From: Bremerella sp. P1
GTDB lineage: Bacteria > Planctomycetota > Planctomycetia > Pirellulales > Pirellulaceae
NCBI RefSeq assembly: GCF_028748185.1
Contig: NZ_CP118164.1
Span: forward strand, 4,489,814-4,553,813
Reading direction: 5' to 3'
Length of the DNA: 64,000 nucleotides
Shown: positions 1 through 8,541 of the stretch, piece by piece
Numbering within the stretch: position 1 is the first letter of the stretch
Layout: each line of letters opens with the position of its first letter
Notes under the pieces: generated by a model
The model's input: the letters and a program-made list of their open reading frames with translations, nothing else
Told to the model about the DNA's origin: nothing
Databases searched by the model: none
Position numbers and translations under genes: made by a program

Positions 1-248
1 CATCTATTTCGGACGCACAATGTGGCCCTCGAAACTCTGCTCCAAATGATGTAACCACTGTGCTGACCATCAGATCCAGTCATGCCAATACCGGCGTGCA
101 GGATGTGATAGCAGAACCGATAGCATGAATCGTTGACCTTGTTCAAAGTTTTTCCATATCCTCAGCACGAAATAAAAGATACAATATTTGTACGTCAAAA
201 AAGGGGATCTAATAAAAGATCTCGGAAGAAGAGGCACAGGAGAACCCA
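1..248. other. left-edge non-coding stretch
   Basis: No gene is supported here. Reading frame 1 on the plus strand stays open from the window edge to a TAA at 52-54, so the tail of an upstream gene is possible but cannot be shown from 17 codons. The AT-rich stretch just before 249 probably carries the leader of the following gene. Confidence 0.3.
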
Positions 249-791
249 ATGTCGCGTATACGAATCACACGCAATGCATTCTTGGCCGACCGGCAAGGTA
301 ATAAGTTTGCCGATGTCGTGAACGATCAAGAACAACCCTTCGATGCGGTGCTCAAATTCTTTAGCGATGCGGATCGGCAGCGACGAATGGAAGAGTCAGA
401 AACTCATCACGATCGAGCACCACTTGCTGGTGTCGTGCGTGAACTCGAAGCTCAGCCAGAGATTAATCAGTTTCTGGCCGGGGTTCATGTAAAACGTACA
501 ACGCGTTTGCGACAAGCTATTGGGGTCATCGTTCGAATGATTATGGAGCGTCGAGGCTGGCAGAAAACGGGAAAGAAAGGCTCGTTAGGTGTTCGCGCTG
601 CGACCTCTGACGAAACTCCGAAGCATAATAGCGGAGGTCTGGCATTTTGGTTCGTTCGAGCCGAGCGATACGAGCGCACCGATGGAAAACGATTCCTTAC
701 CGTGCAGGAACGCTGCTTGGAGTTTCCGGCGGCAGTCGCCCGCAAACGTTCATCAAAAGGACGCAAACGCGTCACAGAAAGGACGGCCTAG
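249..791 (+). CDS. hypothetical basic protein (180 aa)
   Basis: I do not recognise this protein. It starts at an ATG preceded by a strong ribosome binding site (AGGAGA at 238-243, five bases before the ATG), which is the main evidence that it is real. It has no signal peptide and no clear membrane segment. The N-terminal third is acidic and mixed; the C-terminal third is strongly basic, ending in a lysine/arginine-rich tail that could bind nucleic acid, although this is only inference. Near residues 128-138 a GGLAFWFVRAE segment is the most hydrophobic part. The TAG stop overlaps the GTG of the next gene by one base, so the two are probably translated together. Confidence 0.6.
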   Translation: MSRIRITRNAFLADRQGNKFADVVNDQEQPFDAVLKFFSDADRQRRMEESETHHDRAPLAGVVRELEAQPEINQFLAGVHVKRTTRLRQAIGVIVRMIMERRGWQKTGKKGSLGVRAATSDETPKHNSGGLAFWFVRAERYERTDGKRFLTVQERCLEFPAAVARKRSSKGRKRVTERTA

Positions 792-1126
792 TGACACTAT
801 TGGAATGGATGATCAGTTACTTATCGGACCGCAACAAAGCAAATTCTTTGTACCGAAGAGGTATGAGCAAGGCTAAGAAGCACAATCATCAAGGGGCAAT
901 TGAGGACTATACAATGGCCCTTGGTGTACCGGACACGCCGTCCGAAATGAGGGCCATGATTCTTTATAATCGTGGACTTGTCCATGTCGCTGCAGGAATG
1001 GCCTCCGAGGGGGCCGATGACTTGAACGCGGTATTGGCGATGGACGAAGTTGCGCCAAATGTAAAAACAGCCGCAGAGAGGAAGCTTAGTCGGATTAAAG
1101 CTCGAAAGAGCAAGCGAATTGCTTAA
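791..1126 (+). CDS. small TPR-like protein, translationally coupled
   Basis: The probable start is the GTG at 791, which shares its G with the TAG of the upstream gene (TAGTG); an ATG at 809 is the alternative. The product is about 111 residues. It reads as a pair of tetratricopeptide-like helices: a segment with the pattern LYRRGMSKAKKHNHQGAIEDYTMAL followed by a second ILYNRGLVHVAAG...A..DLNAVL helix pair, the spacing and the G/A/Y positions being typical of TPR units. It ends in a basic tail. A longer frame upstream (from 647) overlaps the previous gene and is unlikely to be used. The partner and function are unknown; co-translation with the basic protein suggests they act together. Confidence 0.6.
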   Translation: MTLLEWMISYLSDRNKANSLYRRGMSKAKKHNHQGAIEDYTMALGVPDTPSEMRAMILYNRGLVHVAAGMASEGADDLNAVLAMDEVAPNVKTAAERKLSRIKARKSKRIA

Positions 1127-1499
1127 TTCCGCAGGCATCCGAAGTCGGCTCATAAGATCGGAAGCATTTGCGTATTTGACTGGGATACGCACGTACAAAT
1201 CACAAAGGTGGTGACTTGGAAATATCGACTTCCGAGAGCTATCGCGTTTGCGTCTGACTTAGCCTCATTGGCGGGTAGGCAGATCTCTAGAAGTACCGAT
1301 CCTGAGTCGTACGCTAGGCTGATTTATCGAGCTTGAAGCACGAGGCCGGTCATTTCTCACGTGGGCAACACTCTCAGTGATGCTGGCCCGCGTGACTCAA
1401 GCTATTCGAGTTTTGCTTCCTTGCACGGATTTCTTGTCTCATCGAAGCGTGCATCGATGCAATTGAATGCACATCAACGATGTGCGAAAGCGAACGAAC
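1127..1499. other. intergenic stretch before floA
   Basis: There is no convincing gene in these 373 bases. An ATG at 1467 is in frame with floA, but it would add eleven polar residues ahead of the membrane hairpin that normally begins the family. No clear terminator or promoter was recognised. Confidence 0.4.
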
Positions 1500-2504
1500 A
1501 TGATCGCATACTTGAGCTTAGTTCTAGCCGGGGGCATCCTGGCCGTCGTAGTCATCCTCTTGATCTGGTACTTCCGACTATGGTTGCAGGCCTATTCAAC
1601 CGGAGCAAGTATTGGCTTTGTCAATCTCATTTTCATGTCCTTGCGAGGAGTCAATCCACACGCCGTGGTTGAATGCAAGATCATGGCGGTTCAGTCAAGA
1701 TTGGCCATAGTGGAGACTCGCGTTATCGAAGCATTATACCTGGCCGGAGGTGATATCCGTCGCGTGACACTAGCTGTGATCGCGGCCGATCGGGCAGGCA
1801 TTCGCTTGGATTGGGATACGGCAGCCGCGATTGATCTTGCCGGACGAGATATTCTGGATGCGGTCAAGACGAGCATCCTTCCCAAGGTCATCCTGATCCC
1901 CGATCCCGACGATGCTCGAAGCGACGTGTTATACGGTGTCGCGAAGGATGGTGTCCAACTTAAAGTCATGGTAAGAGTAACCGTCCGGACAAATCTGCTG
2001 CAGCTTATTGGAGGTGCAACGGAATCGACCGTCGTGGCACGTGTCGGTCAGGGGGTCATCTCGGCAATTGGTTCTTGCGATTGTTACCAGGAAGCACTTC
2101 GGGATCCGATGCTAATTACACGCAAGGTTCTGGATAAGGGATTGGATGCGGATACGGCCTACGCAATTGTCTCCATCGACATTGCAGACATCGATGTAGG
2201 GCGAAACATTGGAGCCAAGTTGCAGATAGACCAGGCCAACGCAGATTTCCGCATTGCCCTGGCATTGGCCGAAAAACGACGTGCTATGGCGATCGCAAAA
2301 CATCAAGAGATGCGAGCAAAGCATGCCAAGAGTCGTGCGAGCGTCGTACACGCCGAAGCCGAGATTCCCGTTTCTTTGGGTCAGGCTTTTCGCGACGGAA
2401 ATATTCAGACACAGAACGTGCCAGTCTCACAGCAGCGATCAAGTCGTCGCTTCCCCTTGATAGCGAATCTGGCCGCTTCGAACACAGCAATGGTGCCCGA
2501 TTGA
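1500..2504 (+). CDS. floA: flotillin-like protein FloA
   Basis: This 334-residue protein matches the bacterial flotillin-like FloA family (UPF0365), which forms oligomers in functional membrane microdomains and scaffolds membrane proteins. It begins with a hydrophobic segment (about residues 2-25, MIAYLSLVLAGGIL...) and a second weaker one around 30-45, the family's membrane hairpin. The band-7-like middle carries the typical V(V)ARVGQG(V)ISAIGS stretch, and the region rich in A, E, R and K after IGAKLQIDQANADFRIA is the usual C-terminal helix. Its length is close to that of the B. subtilis protein (about 331 aa). The start at 1500 is chosen because the hairpin follows directly. No NfeD partner, which often sits beside floA, is present. 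Confidence 0.9.
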   Translation: MIAYLSLVLAGGILAVVVILLIWYFRLWLQAYSTGASIGFVNLIFMSLRGVNPHAVVECKIMAVQSRLAIVETRVIEALYLAGGDIRRVTLAVIAADRAGIRLDWDTAAAIDLAGRDILDAVKTSILPKVILIPDPDDARSDVLYGVAKDGVQLKVMVRVTVRTNLLQLIGGATESTVVARVGQGVISAIGSCDCYQEALRDPMLITRKVLDKGLDADTAYAIVSIDIADIDVGRNIGAKLQIDQANADFRIALALAEKRRAMAIAKHQEMRAKHAKSRASVVHAEAEIPVSLGQAFRDGNIQTQNVPVSQQRSSRRFPLIANLAASNTAMVPD

Positions 2505-2589
2505 GATTGGGTACGTGACATCTCAGCCAAGACTGTTGGAAACGTCACTAACTTTTTGAAGTAAATGAACTAATCGAAGGAGTCGTCTC

Positions 2590-2946
2590 ATGGACAACTC
2601 ATATCTCCTGATTGCTGCTATGGCGCGGCAATGTAAGCAACTAATTCAAGAACGCAAGATCACCGAATCGAGACTGCCGAAAGCGTTACAGCCTACGCAT
2701 CTCGAATGGATGTGCGAACAAATCGAGCAGCATTCCGACGACACACCGGCAACGAAACTGCATCGTTGGATTGGATTCGTTCAATGTGCGCTCCTGGCAC
2801 ACGGCATCCTTGATCTCGACGGGCTCAAAGCAATGTTCAATGAGGCGAAGCGAGATCATGGAGAGGCAGCAGAAGATTTAGAAGATTTGACCGACCACCT
2901 CGATCCTTCCAACTCATTCGAGTTTGAGATTGGTGGAGAAGGCTAG
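2590..2946 (+). CDS. small conserved-looking hypothetical protein (118 aa)
   Basis: I do not recognise a named family. The start is well supported by AAGGAG at 2577-2582, seven bases before the ATG. The protein is soluble and mostly helical with a regular composition, including W54, W80 and two cysteines (C35 and C53 region), and an acidic C-terminal tail ending IGGEG. It sits between floA and the enzyme I gene on the same strand with short gaps, so it is probably in the same transcription unit. No catalytic motif is visible. Confidence 0.6.
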   Translation: MDNSYLLIAAMARQCKQLIQERKITESRLPKALQPTHLEWMCEQIEQHSDDTPATKLHRWIGFVQCALLAHGILDLDGLKAMFNEAKRDHGEAAEDLEDLTDHLDPSNSFEFEIGGEG

Positions 2947-3066
2947 TTCTTCTGGCCGTGACATACTCTCTTTGCGAAGCATTTCTCGTGGAGTGGGAAT
3001 GAGGGTTTGTCGCAATGCCCAAGATCTTGATCGACAAAACATTACAACGGAAGGTGGCTAATTACT

Positions 3067-4782
3067 ATGATCACGTTACAGGGAATTCCCTTGTCACCAG
3101 GTATGGCGGACGGAATTGCTATCGTCTACGACTATGAAGTCGAACGAAGACTCGAACTACCTAATCGGCCAGTTTCTGATACGGACGTTGAAAACCAGGA
3201 AACCAGACTCGATGATGCCCTCGCTCAATCAACACAGGAACTGAAGTCCGCCGAAACGTTTGCCCTAAACGAACCAAGACTCATAGGCACAGCGCAACTC
3301 CTGTCAGTTCATGCGTCGATAGCTCAAGAGATCGCTGCTCTTGTACGTAAGAGAATTACGACGGATCGAATTAATGCTGAAGAGGCCTTGGATGGGGTCG
3401 TTCAAGAGTTTATAGAGCGTTTCGAGAAACTTGAGAACAACTATATCCGCGAACGTGAGCAGGATGTTCGTGACGTTGGACGTCGAATTCTAAAGCATCT
3501 CATCACTCCCATTCCTTGCTCGCGCGAACCATTGCCCGCAGGCTCTGTTGTCATCACCCGTGAGCTAATGCCATCGGAAGCCGTGGAACTGGTCAAGTCC
3601 GGTGTCGTTGCCATCCTTACCGAACGTGGAGGAACTCTTAGCCATACAGCAATCGTTGCCCGATCTCTCGGGATTCCAGCGATTTCCGGAATTCCAGAAC
3701 TTGTATCAAGAGTTCAACCAGGAACTCGAATTCTCGTTGACGGCGAGACCGGACGTGCCGAAATCACGCCGACTAAGGAAGCGGAGTTGCTTTTCTTAGC
3801 CCACGCAAAAGAGCGTGAGTCTCGCAAGTCTAAGATCGCGCGAGAAGAGGAGCTCCCTTGCGTGACTAGTGATGGCGTATCGATCAGGTTGTTTGGCAAT
3901 ATGGGCTTGCCAATGGAAGCCAAGGATGCCGTCGAGCATAACCTTTCTGGTGTTGGACTCTTTCGAACGGAGTTTCTCTTCCTTGAATCACGCGAACGTC
4001 CCAGTCTGGAGGAGCAAGTCGAAATATACAGTAAGATGTCGAGTGGTCTTGGTAATCTTCCCCTGACGATAAGAACATTCGATCTCGGCGGCGACAAATT
4101 GCCACCTTTCCTACTTTCAGAAAAACCACACGCCAATGCCAGTCTCGACTTGCGAGGCTTACGGTTTTCACTTCAGGAAGTGGAACTGTTGGATACTCAA
4201 TTGAAGGCAATCTTACACGTAGCTAGGACTGCCAATGTTCGTATCCTATTTCCTATGGTTATTGGCCCAGAAGATTTCTCACATGCAATCCGAGCCGTTG
4301 AACGAGCGACCGGCTACGTTGGGATCCAGCAAAGACCAAAAATTGGCGCAATGATTGAGACGCCGGCGGCGTTATTTGCCTTAGACGAAATTCTAGAACT
4401 GGCTGATTTCGTGGCGATCGGCACAAACGACTTAACGCAATACATGTTAGCAGTGGACCGGAGCCTCATTGATAGCAACGATGATTGTTCCGCGATGCAC
4501 CCGGCGGTGATCCGAGCAATCAAACTGATTGTCGATGCCTCTGATCAGCACAAGTGTCCCTTATGTGTATGCGGAGAGGAAGCTGGGGATGTTGATTTTG
4601 CACGCTTGCTTGTTGGGCTAGGGGTTCGCGAATTGAGTGTAACTCCTCACCGTGCTGCCGCCGTGCGTCACGCAATTCGTCAAGTTTGTTTTGGCGAACT
4701 AAAGGAGACCGCGAAATTATCGCTAAAGTGCCACACACCGCAAGAAGTGCATGACTTATTCAAACGCTACACCGAAGCCTAA
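3067..4782 (+). CDS. ptsI: phosphoenolpyruvate-protein phosphotransferase (PTS enzyme I)
   Basis: Enzyme I takes phosphate from phosphoenolpyruvate onto a histidine and passes it to HPr in the phosphotransferase system. All expected parts are present in 571 residues, the usual length: an N-terminal helical domain (about 1-145), the phosphohistidine domain with GGTLSHTAIVAR (active H193), and the PEP-binding TIM barrel with GVGLFRTEFLF, a metal-binding ETPAA region and the CGEEAGD active-site cysteine near residue 503. GGAAGGTGG lies upstream of the ATG. Neither HPr nor any EIIA or EIIBC gene is nearby, so this copy may serve a regulatory (nitrogen-type or truncated) phosphorelay rather than sugar import. 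That last point is inference. Confidence 0.93.
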   Translation: MITLQGIPLSPGMADGIAIVYDYEVERRLELPNRPVSDTDVENQETRLDDALAQSTQELKSAETFALNEPRLIGTAQLLSVHASIAQEIAALVRKRITTDRINAEEALDGVVQEFIERFEKLENNYIREREQDVRDVGRRILKHLITPIPCSREPLPAGSVVITRELMPSEAVELVKSGVVAILTERGGTLSHTAIVARSLGIPAISGIPELVSRVQPGTRILVDGETGRAEITPTKEAELLFLAHAKERESRKSKIAREEELPCVTSDGVSIRLFGNMGLPMEAKDAVEHNLSGVGLFRTEFLFLESRERPSLEEQVEIYSKMSSGLGNLPLTIRTFDLGGDKLPPFLLSEKPHANASLDLRGLRFSLQEVELLDTQLKAILHVARTANVRILFPMVIGPEDFSHAIRAVERATGYVGIQQRPKIGAMIETPAALFALDEILELADFVAIGTNDLTQYMLAVDRSLIDSNDDCSAMHPAVIRAIKLIVDASDQHKCPLCVCGEEAGDVDFARLLVGLGVRELSVTPHRAAAVRHAIRQVCFGELKETAKLSLKCHTPQEVHDLFKRYTEA

Positions 4783-4789
4783 GTCCCAA

Positions 4790-4813
4790 GAGTTCTTAGC
4801 TGAGGAAGAACTC
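4790..4813 (+). terminator. hairpin after ptsI
   Basis: An inverted repeat GAGTTCTT / AAGAACTC (8-bp arms, 8-base loop) starts seven bases after the ptsI stop codon. No clear T-run follows, so it is a candidate terminator or RNA-stabilising hairpin rather than a classical intrinsic terminator. Confidence 0.45.
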
Positions 4814-4947
4814 CAGCCGAGACCTATGAAATGTAGAATACTTCAGCAAATGCCAACGATTATTTCATTACTGTGACTCGTCTTTAGAACAGTATGCATG
4901 AAGAGTTGCCCAAGATTGGCCTTGTGGAAATTGAGATGCTTGCAAGA

Positions 4948-5799
4948 TTAAGCCTCCAAGTGGTCATCCAAACCATAGCGTGGTAGCGTGACGACAACGC
5001 TGGTTCCTTGGCTCTCGCCGCTGGACACAGCAACTGAGCCACAGCATTGTTCGACCATATATCTGACGACCGCTAGTCCGCCACCGAGCCCTGCTGCCCT
5101 GGTCGAAGCGGATCGGTAGAACAGTTCATCTTCACCTGACCATTTGGAAGCCGGGGCACCACTGCCATTGTCAGTAAACCGAAGCTCGTAGGCGTTGGCC
5201 AGTGTGGTAAGTTCTATGCCGAGTCGTACTTCCCCTTTTTCGTCATTTCGAAGCCGAAGGGCATGCACGATAAGATTATCGACGATATTTCGAAATCTTG
5301 CAGGGAACCATTCGATGTATTCGTGATCCAGATCAAGACGAAGGACTGCTTTAGGGGCTCCACTGATCCGTTGTTGCCACCGAAAGACTTGCTGAATCAG
5401 CGGACGAATAGCGATTGCGACCACTTGGTCAAATGCAGGGTGATAACCTGGTGGCTCGGTGACATCGTAAAGAATCTCACGGAAGTGGGAACACGCTTTC
5501 TCAATAGATGTCAGTCGTCCTGAAAAATTTGGAGGCTCGGATACATCGCTACAGAGCCCAAGGGTTTGTTCAATGTATTCGCGAGCAATGTGTTGTAGAA
5601 ACTGGTCGCGGCGACGCAGTCGATCGATTTCTAATTCTAGCTCCGCCACATAGCTCAACAAAAATGGAGCTGGCTCTCCATCTTTGAAACTCGTTGTCAG
5701 CATGGGATCACCATTCCTTGAATTGGAAATAGGCATGAATTTTATTTGGACATTGCAGCTCTCGTTTGTTTCCGCTGGATGACGCAGAATAAGGTCCAT
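4948..5799 (-). CDS. histidine-kinase-type ATPase without a clear sensor
   Basis: The C-terminal half is a GHKL (HATPase_c) domain: an N-box-like RFRNIVDNLIVHALR, the G1 box FTDNGSGAP, and a GLGGGLAVVRYMV G2 region followed by the usual SSGESQGTSVVVTLP ending. The N-terminal half (about residues 1-130) has a short coiled coil (AELELEIDRLRRRDQ) and no membrane segment, PAS or GAF domain that I can see. A phospho-accepting histidine is not certain: H in FLQHIAREY is a candidate, but the surrounding residues do not fit a normal H-box. ATG at 5799 is used; a TTG at 5802 is also possible, with GGGGA upstream. It follows the YHS-like gene on the same strand by about 90 bases. Confidence 0.75.
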   Translation of the reverse strand: MDLILRHPAETNESCNVQIKFMPISNSRNGDPMLTTSFKDGEPAPFLLSYVAELELEIDRLRRRDQFLQHIAREYIEQTLGLCSDVSEPPNFSGRLTSIEKACSHFREILYDVTEPPGYHPAFDQVVAIAIRPLIQQVFRWQQRISGAPKAVLRLDLDHEYIEWFPARFRNIVDNLIVHALRLRNDEKGEVRLGIELTTLANAYELRFTDNGSGAPASKWSGEDELFYRSASTRAAGLGGGLAVVRYMVEQCCGSVAVSSGESQGTSVVVTLPRYGLDDHLEA

Positions 5800-5888
5800 C
5801 AATGCAACAATTCCCCTTCATCCGACAATAATGTATGCCTCGGAAACTATTTCTCTGTTTCCCTAAAACGAACCCGTATCTAGCCGAG

Positions 5889-6638
5889 TCATCTGACATA
5901 CAACCCTGGCTGGGCCGCAAACGCATGGTACGACTCGGATGTCAACGAGTAATAAGTCTTTCCGTTGAATTGCTTGGTTCCGTAGGCAAATGCCTTTGGA
6001 AACTCTTTGTTCATGACAGGATCGTGGACCAGCGAATCGATTTGGTAATACTCTGAAAAGTAAATCTCGAAGTAGATTTGAGCAAACTCGACTAGCTTGT
6101 TGTCAATCCACTCGGCAATCAATTGTTGCGAACAACCATCAGCCGAAATGGTCAGCCGATCATGAGCTTTGAATTTGACATAGACCGGAATGACTTCCAG
6201 TTTGAAATCCAAGATCAAATTGTCGAAGTCTTGGTCTGCATCAAGGTTAAATTCGAGCACGACCTTCGCATGGCAGCGTTCCGAATTCGGAACCGTAAGG
6301 GTGACCGTTCTTCTAAATTCACAGGGTCTCGTTTCCTGCTGGCCGCCCCATTTTTCGTTTATCTGGAAATCTTGGAATGCCTCAATGCTCACGAAGGCAT
6401 TCAGTTGTTGGCGAAGAAGATGTTGCAATCTGCCAGCAACATCGCGGAGGTCTTCGCATTTGGCTTGTTGAACGTCGAACGCCTTTCGAGCGGAAGCTCT
6501 TATGGACTCAACGCGGGCATTGGCGCCATCCACTTCCATTTGAAGACGGCCAATCAGGTTGCTACTAACACCCACGGGCCTATCAGGACTCTCGATCCAT
6601 TCGGGGCTGATTTCATGTTCCTGAGAAACTTGGGTCAT
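5889..6638 (-). CDS. coiled-coil protein with a cysteine-less YHS-like C-terminus
   Basis: This 249-residue soluble protein starts at ATG 6638, preceded by AAAGGT six bases upstream; the longer upstream frame lacks such a site. Residues about 25-75 form a likely coiled coil (ANARVESIRASARKAFDVQ...). The middle (about 85-190) is beta-rich and unfamiliar. The last ~45 residues read DPVMNKEF...FNGKTYYSLTSESYHAF...PGLYV, which follows the YHS domain pattern (DPVCGM...YNGKTYYFCSEGCKEKF...PEKYL). The metal-binding cysteines of that pattern are replaced here (M after DPV, and no cysteine in the SES turn). It is followed by the ATPase gene, so the two may form a signalling pair. The function is unknown. 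Confidence 0.65.
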   Translation of the reverse strand: MTQVSQEHEISPEWIESPDRPVGVSSNLIGRLQMEVDGANARVESIRASARKAFDVQQAKCEDLRDVAGRLQHLLRQQLNAFVSIEAFQDFQINEKWGGQQETRPCEFRRTVTLTVPNSERCHAKVVLEFNLDADQDFDNLILDFKLEVIPVYVKFKAHDRLTISADGCSQQLIAEWIDNKLVEFAQIYFEIYFSEYYQIDSLVHDPVMNKEFPKAFAYGTKQFNGKTYYSLTSESYHAFAAQPGLYVR

Positions 6639-7479
6639 GGTTCTACCTTTAATTGCAAAGTATGGCAGAGAATTGCTTGCCAGTCGCACGATTGCGATTT
6701 TCATTGATCGCTGGACGGAAGCACCTTCCTGCAGTGAGTTGTGCTCTGAGAGCATGGCGACTACGCCCCCTAGCAGTGAAGAGAATCCTTTTCGATTCTG
6801 AGCTCACGGGCCTGGGCTTTGGAAACAGAGTTGTGTTCCACCAAGTGGCGTGGACCTTTGCTCTTTACTTTCAGACTCGGCAAAGGTCGCTCATGACACA
6901 ATGGGCGAAGGCCATCGCCAGAAAAGTTGACGCCCAGCATGCGTTAACTACCTTGAAACGCATGAAAACACCGATATGGACAATTGCCCAGAGGTACCCT
7001 ACGTCATCGGCTTACTCTTCATCGGGCCTGTTGGAGAATCTAACTTGCCCGCTATCTAGTCAACAGAAGCAATTTTGGCTGGAAAACATCTCTGATCTCT
7101 CAGCCTCTACCTAATTCTACCACTCGACATAGGAACTTGATATAGACAACGGAAAACAATTCGTAGAACTCCCTAGAACGACGGCGGTTGTAGAAACCAC
7201 GCCTTTGTTTTGTGGGAGCATGGTGAGGGAGATGCATCGCAAGATAACCGTGAGAATAGCAAATAAGATTCCTGTCCCGTGCAAAAAGTCAGATGTCGAT
7301 TTGAATACGTCAAAAAAGCGACGAAGCTTAGTTGATTGAACATCGGTTGAAGGTATGCGAACCGGAATTATCGACTGCGAATCCGTCTTTCTGGCAGATC
7401 TTTCAATCGCGAGCGCAGCACTACAAGTCCGCCGCTTTTGACTTGCTGTTGAACGAGAGAAGGATTTCGGAGAAGCCAA
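6639..7479. other. long spacer before the transposase gene
   Basis: No gene in these 841 bases is convincing. The best short candidate is a plus-strand frame from ATG 6893 to about 7114 (73 codons) with AAAGGT seven bases upstream, but its product resembles nothing and its composition is not clearly coding. A minus-strand frame at 7117-7479 is low-complexity and serine-rich. The stretch may contain the outer part of the mobile element, whose ends I could not find. Confidence 0.35.
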
Positions 7480-8541
7480 TCACGCAGCTTGGCGATGATA
7501 GTGCTTTAGCACGCCACCAAGCCGTTCTCGACAGGTGACCGAACCGATCGATACAACTTCCGACTGTGATTCAGCCGGTGTCAGCAGTTGGTTCTCTTTC
7601 CCCTGATGCGGTCGATCTTCATGATAGAAGTCGACGAATTCGCTCACCAGATAGTCCATGTGTTCCTTCCCAAACACCACAAAGTGATCCAGGCACTCTT
7701 GCTGCAGCGTCTGAATAAAACGCTCTACATAGGCATTGGTGTTCGGCGAACGATAGGCACCCACCTTTACCTCGGTACCGGCTGATTCGAACGCGGCATC
7801 GAACGGAGCCTGGTACTTCGTATCCCGATCTCGCATGAGCGTCTGAACCACCATACCTTCAGCTTCGGTGTGCTTGAGGAACGCTAGGGCCTGCTCGGTA
7901 ACCCACTCTTCATTCGGATGAAACGTCGACGGGCATTTGTATACCTGACGGGATTCAACGTGCAGGAAGATCAACAAGTACAGATCGCGCCAGCCTTTCA
8001 CGGTGAGAACCCGCTTGGCGTAGAAGTCGCATTGCCACAGCGTTGCGGCATGTCTCTTCAAAAAATCGTCCCAGGTTCCTTCACCGCGTTTCGGCCCTGG
8101 CTCGAGCCCGTTCTCCTTCAAGATATTCTTGATCGTGTTCCGCGAGGGAGGTTTAATATTGAGCTTCTTGAGTTCACCCAGGATCCGGGTGTAGCCCCAG
8201 TCGTTCTCGCGTGCCATGCGGATGATTAGGTCGCGGATAGGTTCTTTGGTTCGCGGACGTCCTTTGCGAACGGCCTGAGCGTTGGTTGGCTTCTCGGCAT
8301 CACGAAGCCAGAGCAAGAAGGTTGCTGGTTTGACGATCGTCACTATCTCATGGATGGCGTTTCCCAGCTTTGCCCCAAGCTTTGCAAGACGCGTTCGTTC
8401 TTGCACAGTTGTCACGATTCGTTTGGGAAGCCTGGCCCGGAGCACCTCGTTCTCAGCCTTGAGGTATTGGATCTGTGCGGCCAGCTGTTTCTGGGGCGAA
8501 CCGGCGATCAAGAGCAGCAAATTGTGGTACAGATTCTTCAT
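7480..8541 (-). mobile_element. DDE transposase/integrase gene (single ORF, rve domain)
   Basis: The 353-residue product has an N-terminal helical part with a short coiled coil ([14 protein letters not shown]), a helix-turn-helix-like segment ([27 protein letters not shown]), and an integrase catalytic core. The DDE residues are visible: D172 in [10 protein letters not shown]238 in LMRDRDTKY, and E273 in [11 protein letters not shown]. This matches the IS3/IS481-related integrase-core proteins that occur as single open reading frames in many planctomycetes. The start at ATG 8541 (MKNLYHN) is chosen over an upstream in-frame codon at 8595. No terminal inverted repeats or target duplications were recognised, so the ends of the element are open. 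The gene seems intact. Confidence 0.85.

Noticed and set aside
7117-7479. 120-codon minus-strand frame next to the transposase
   Set aside because: Serine/threonine-rich product without a start signal; nothing supports it as a second transposase frame.
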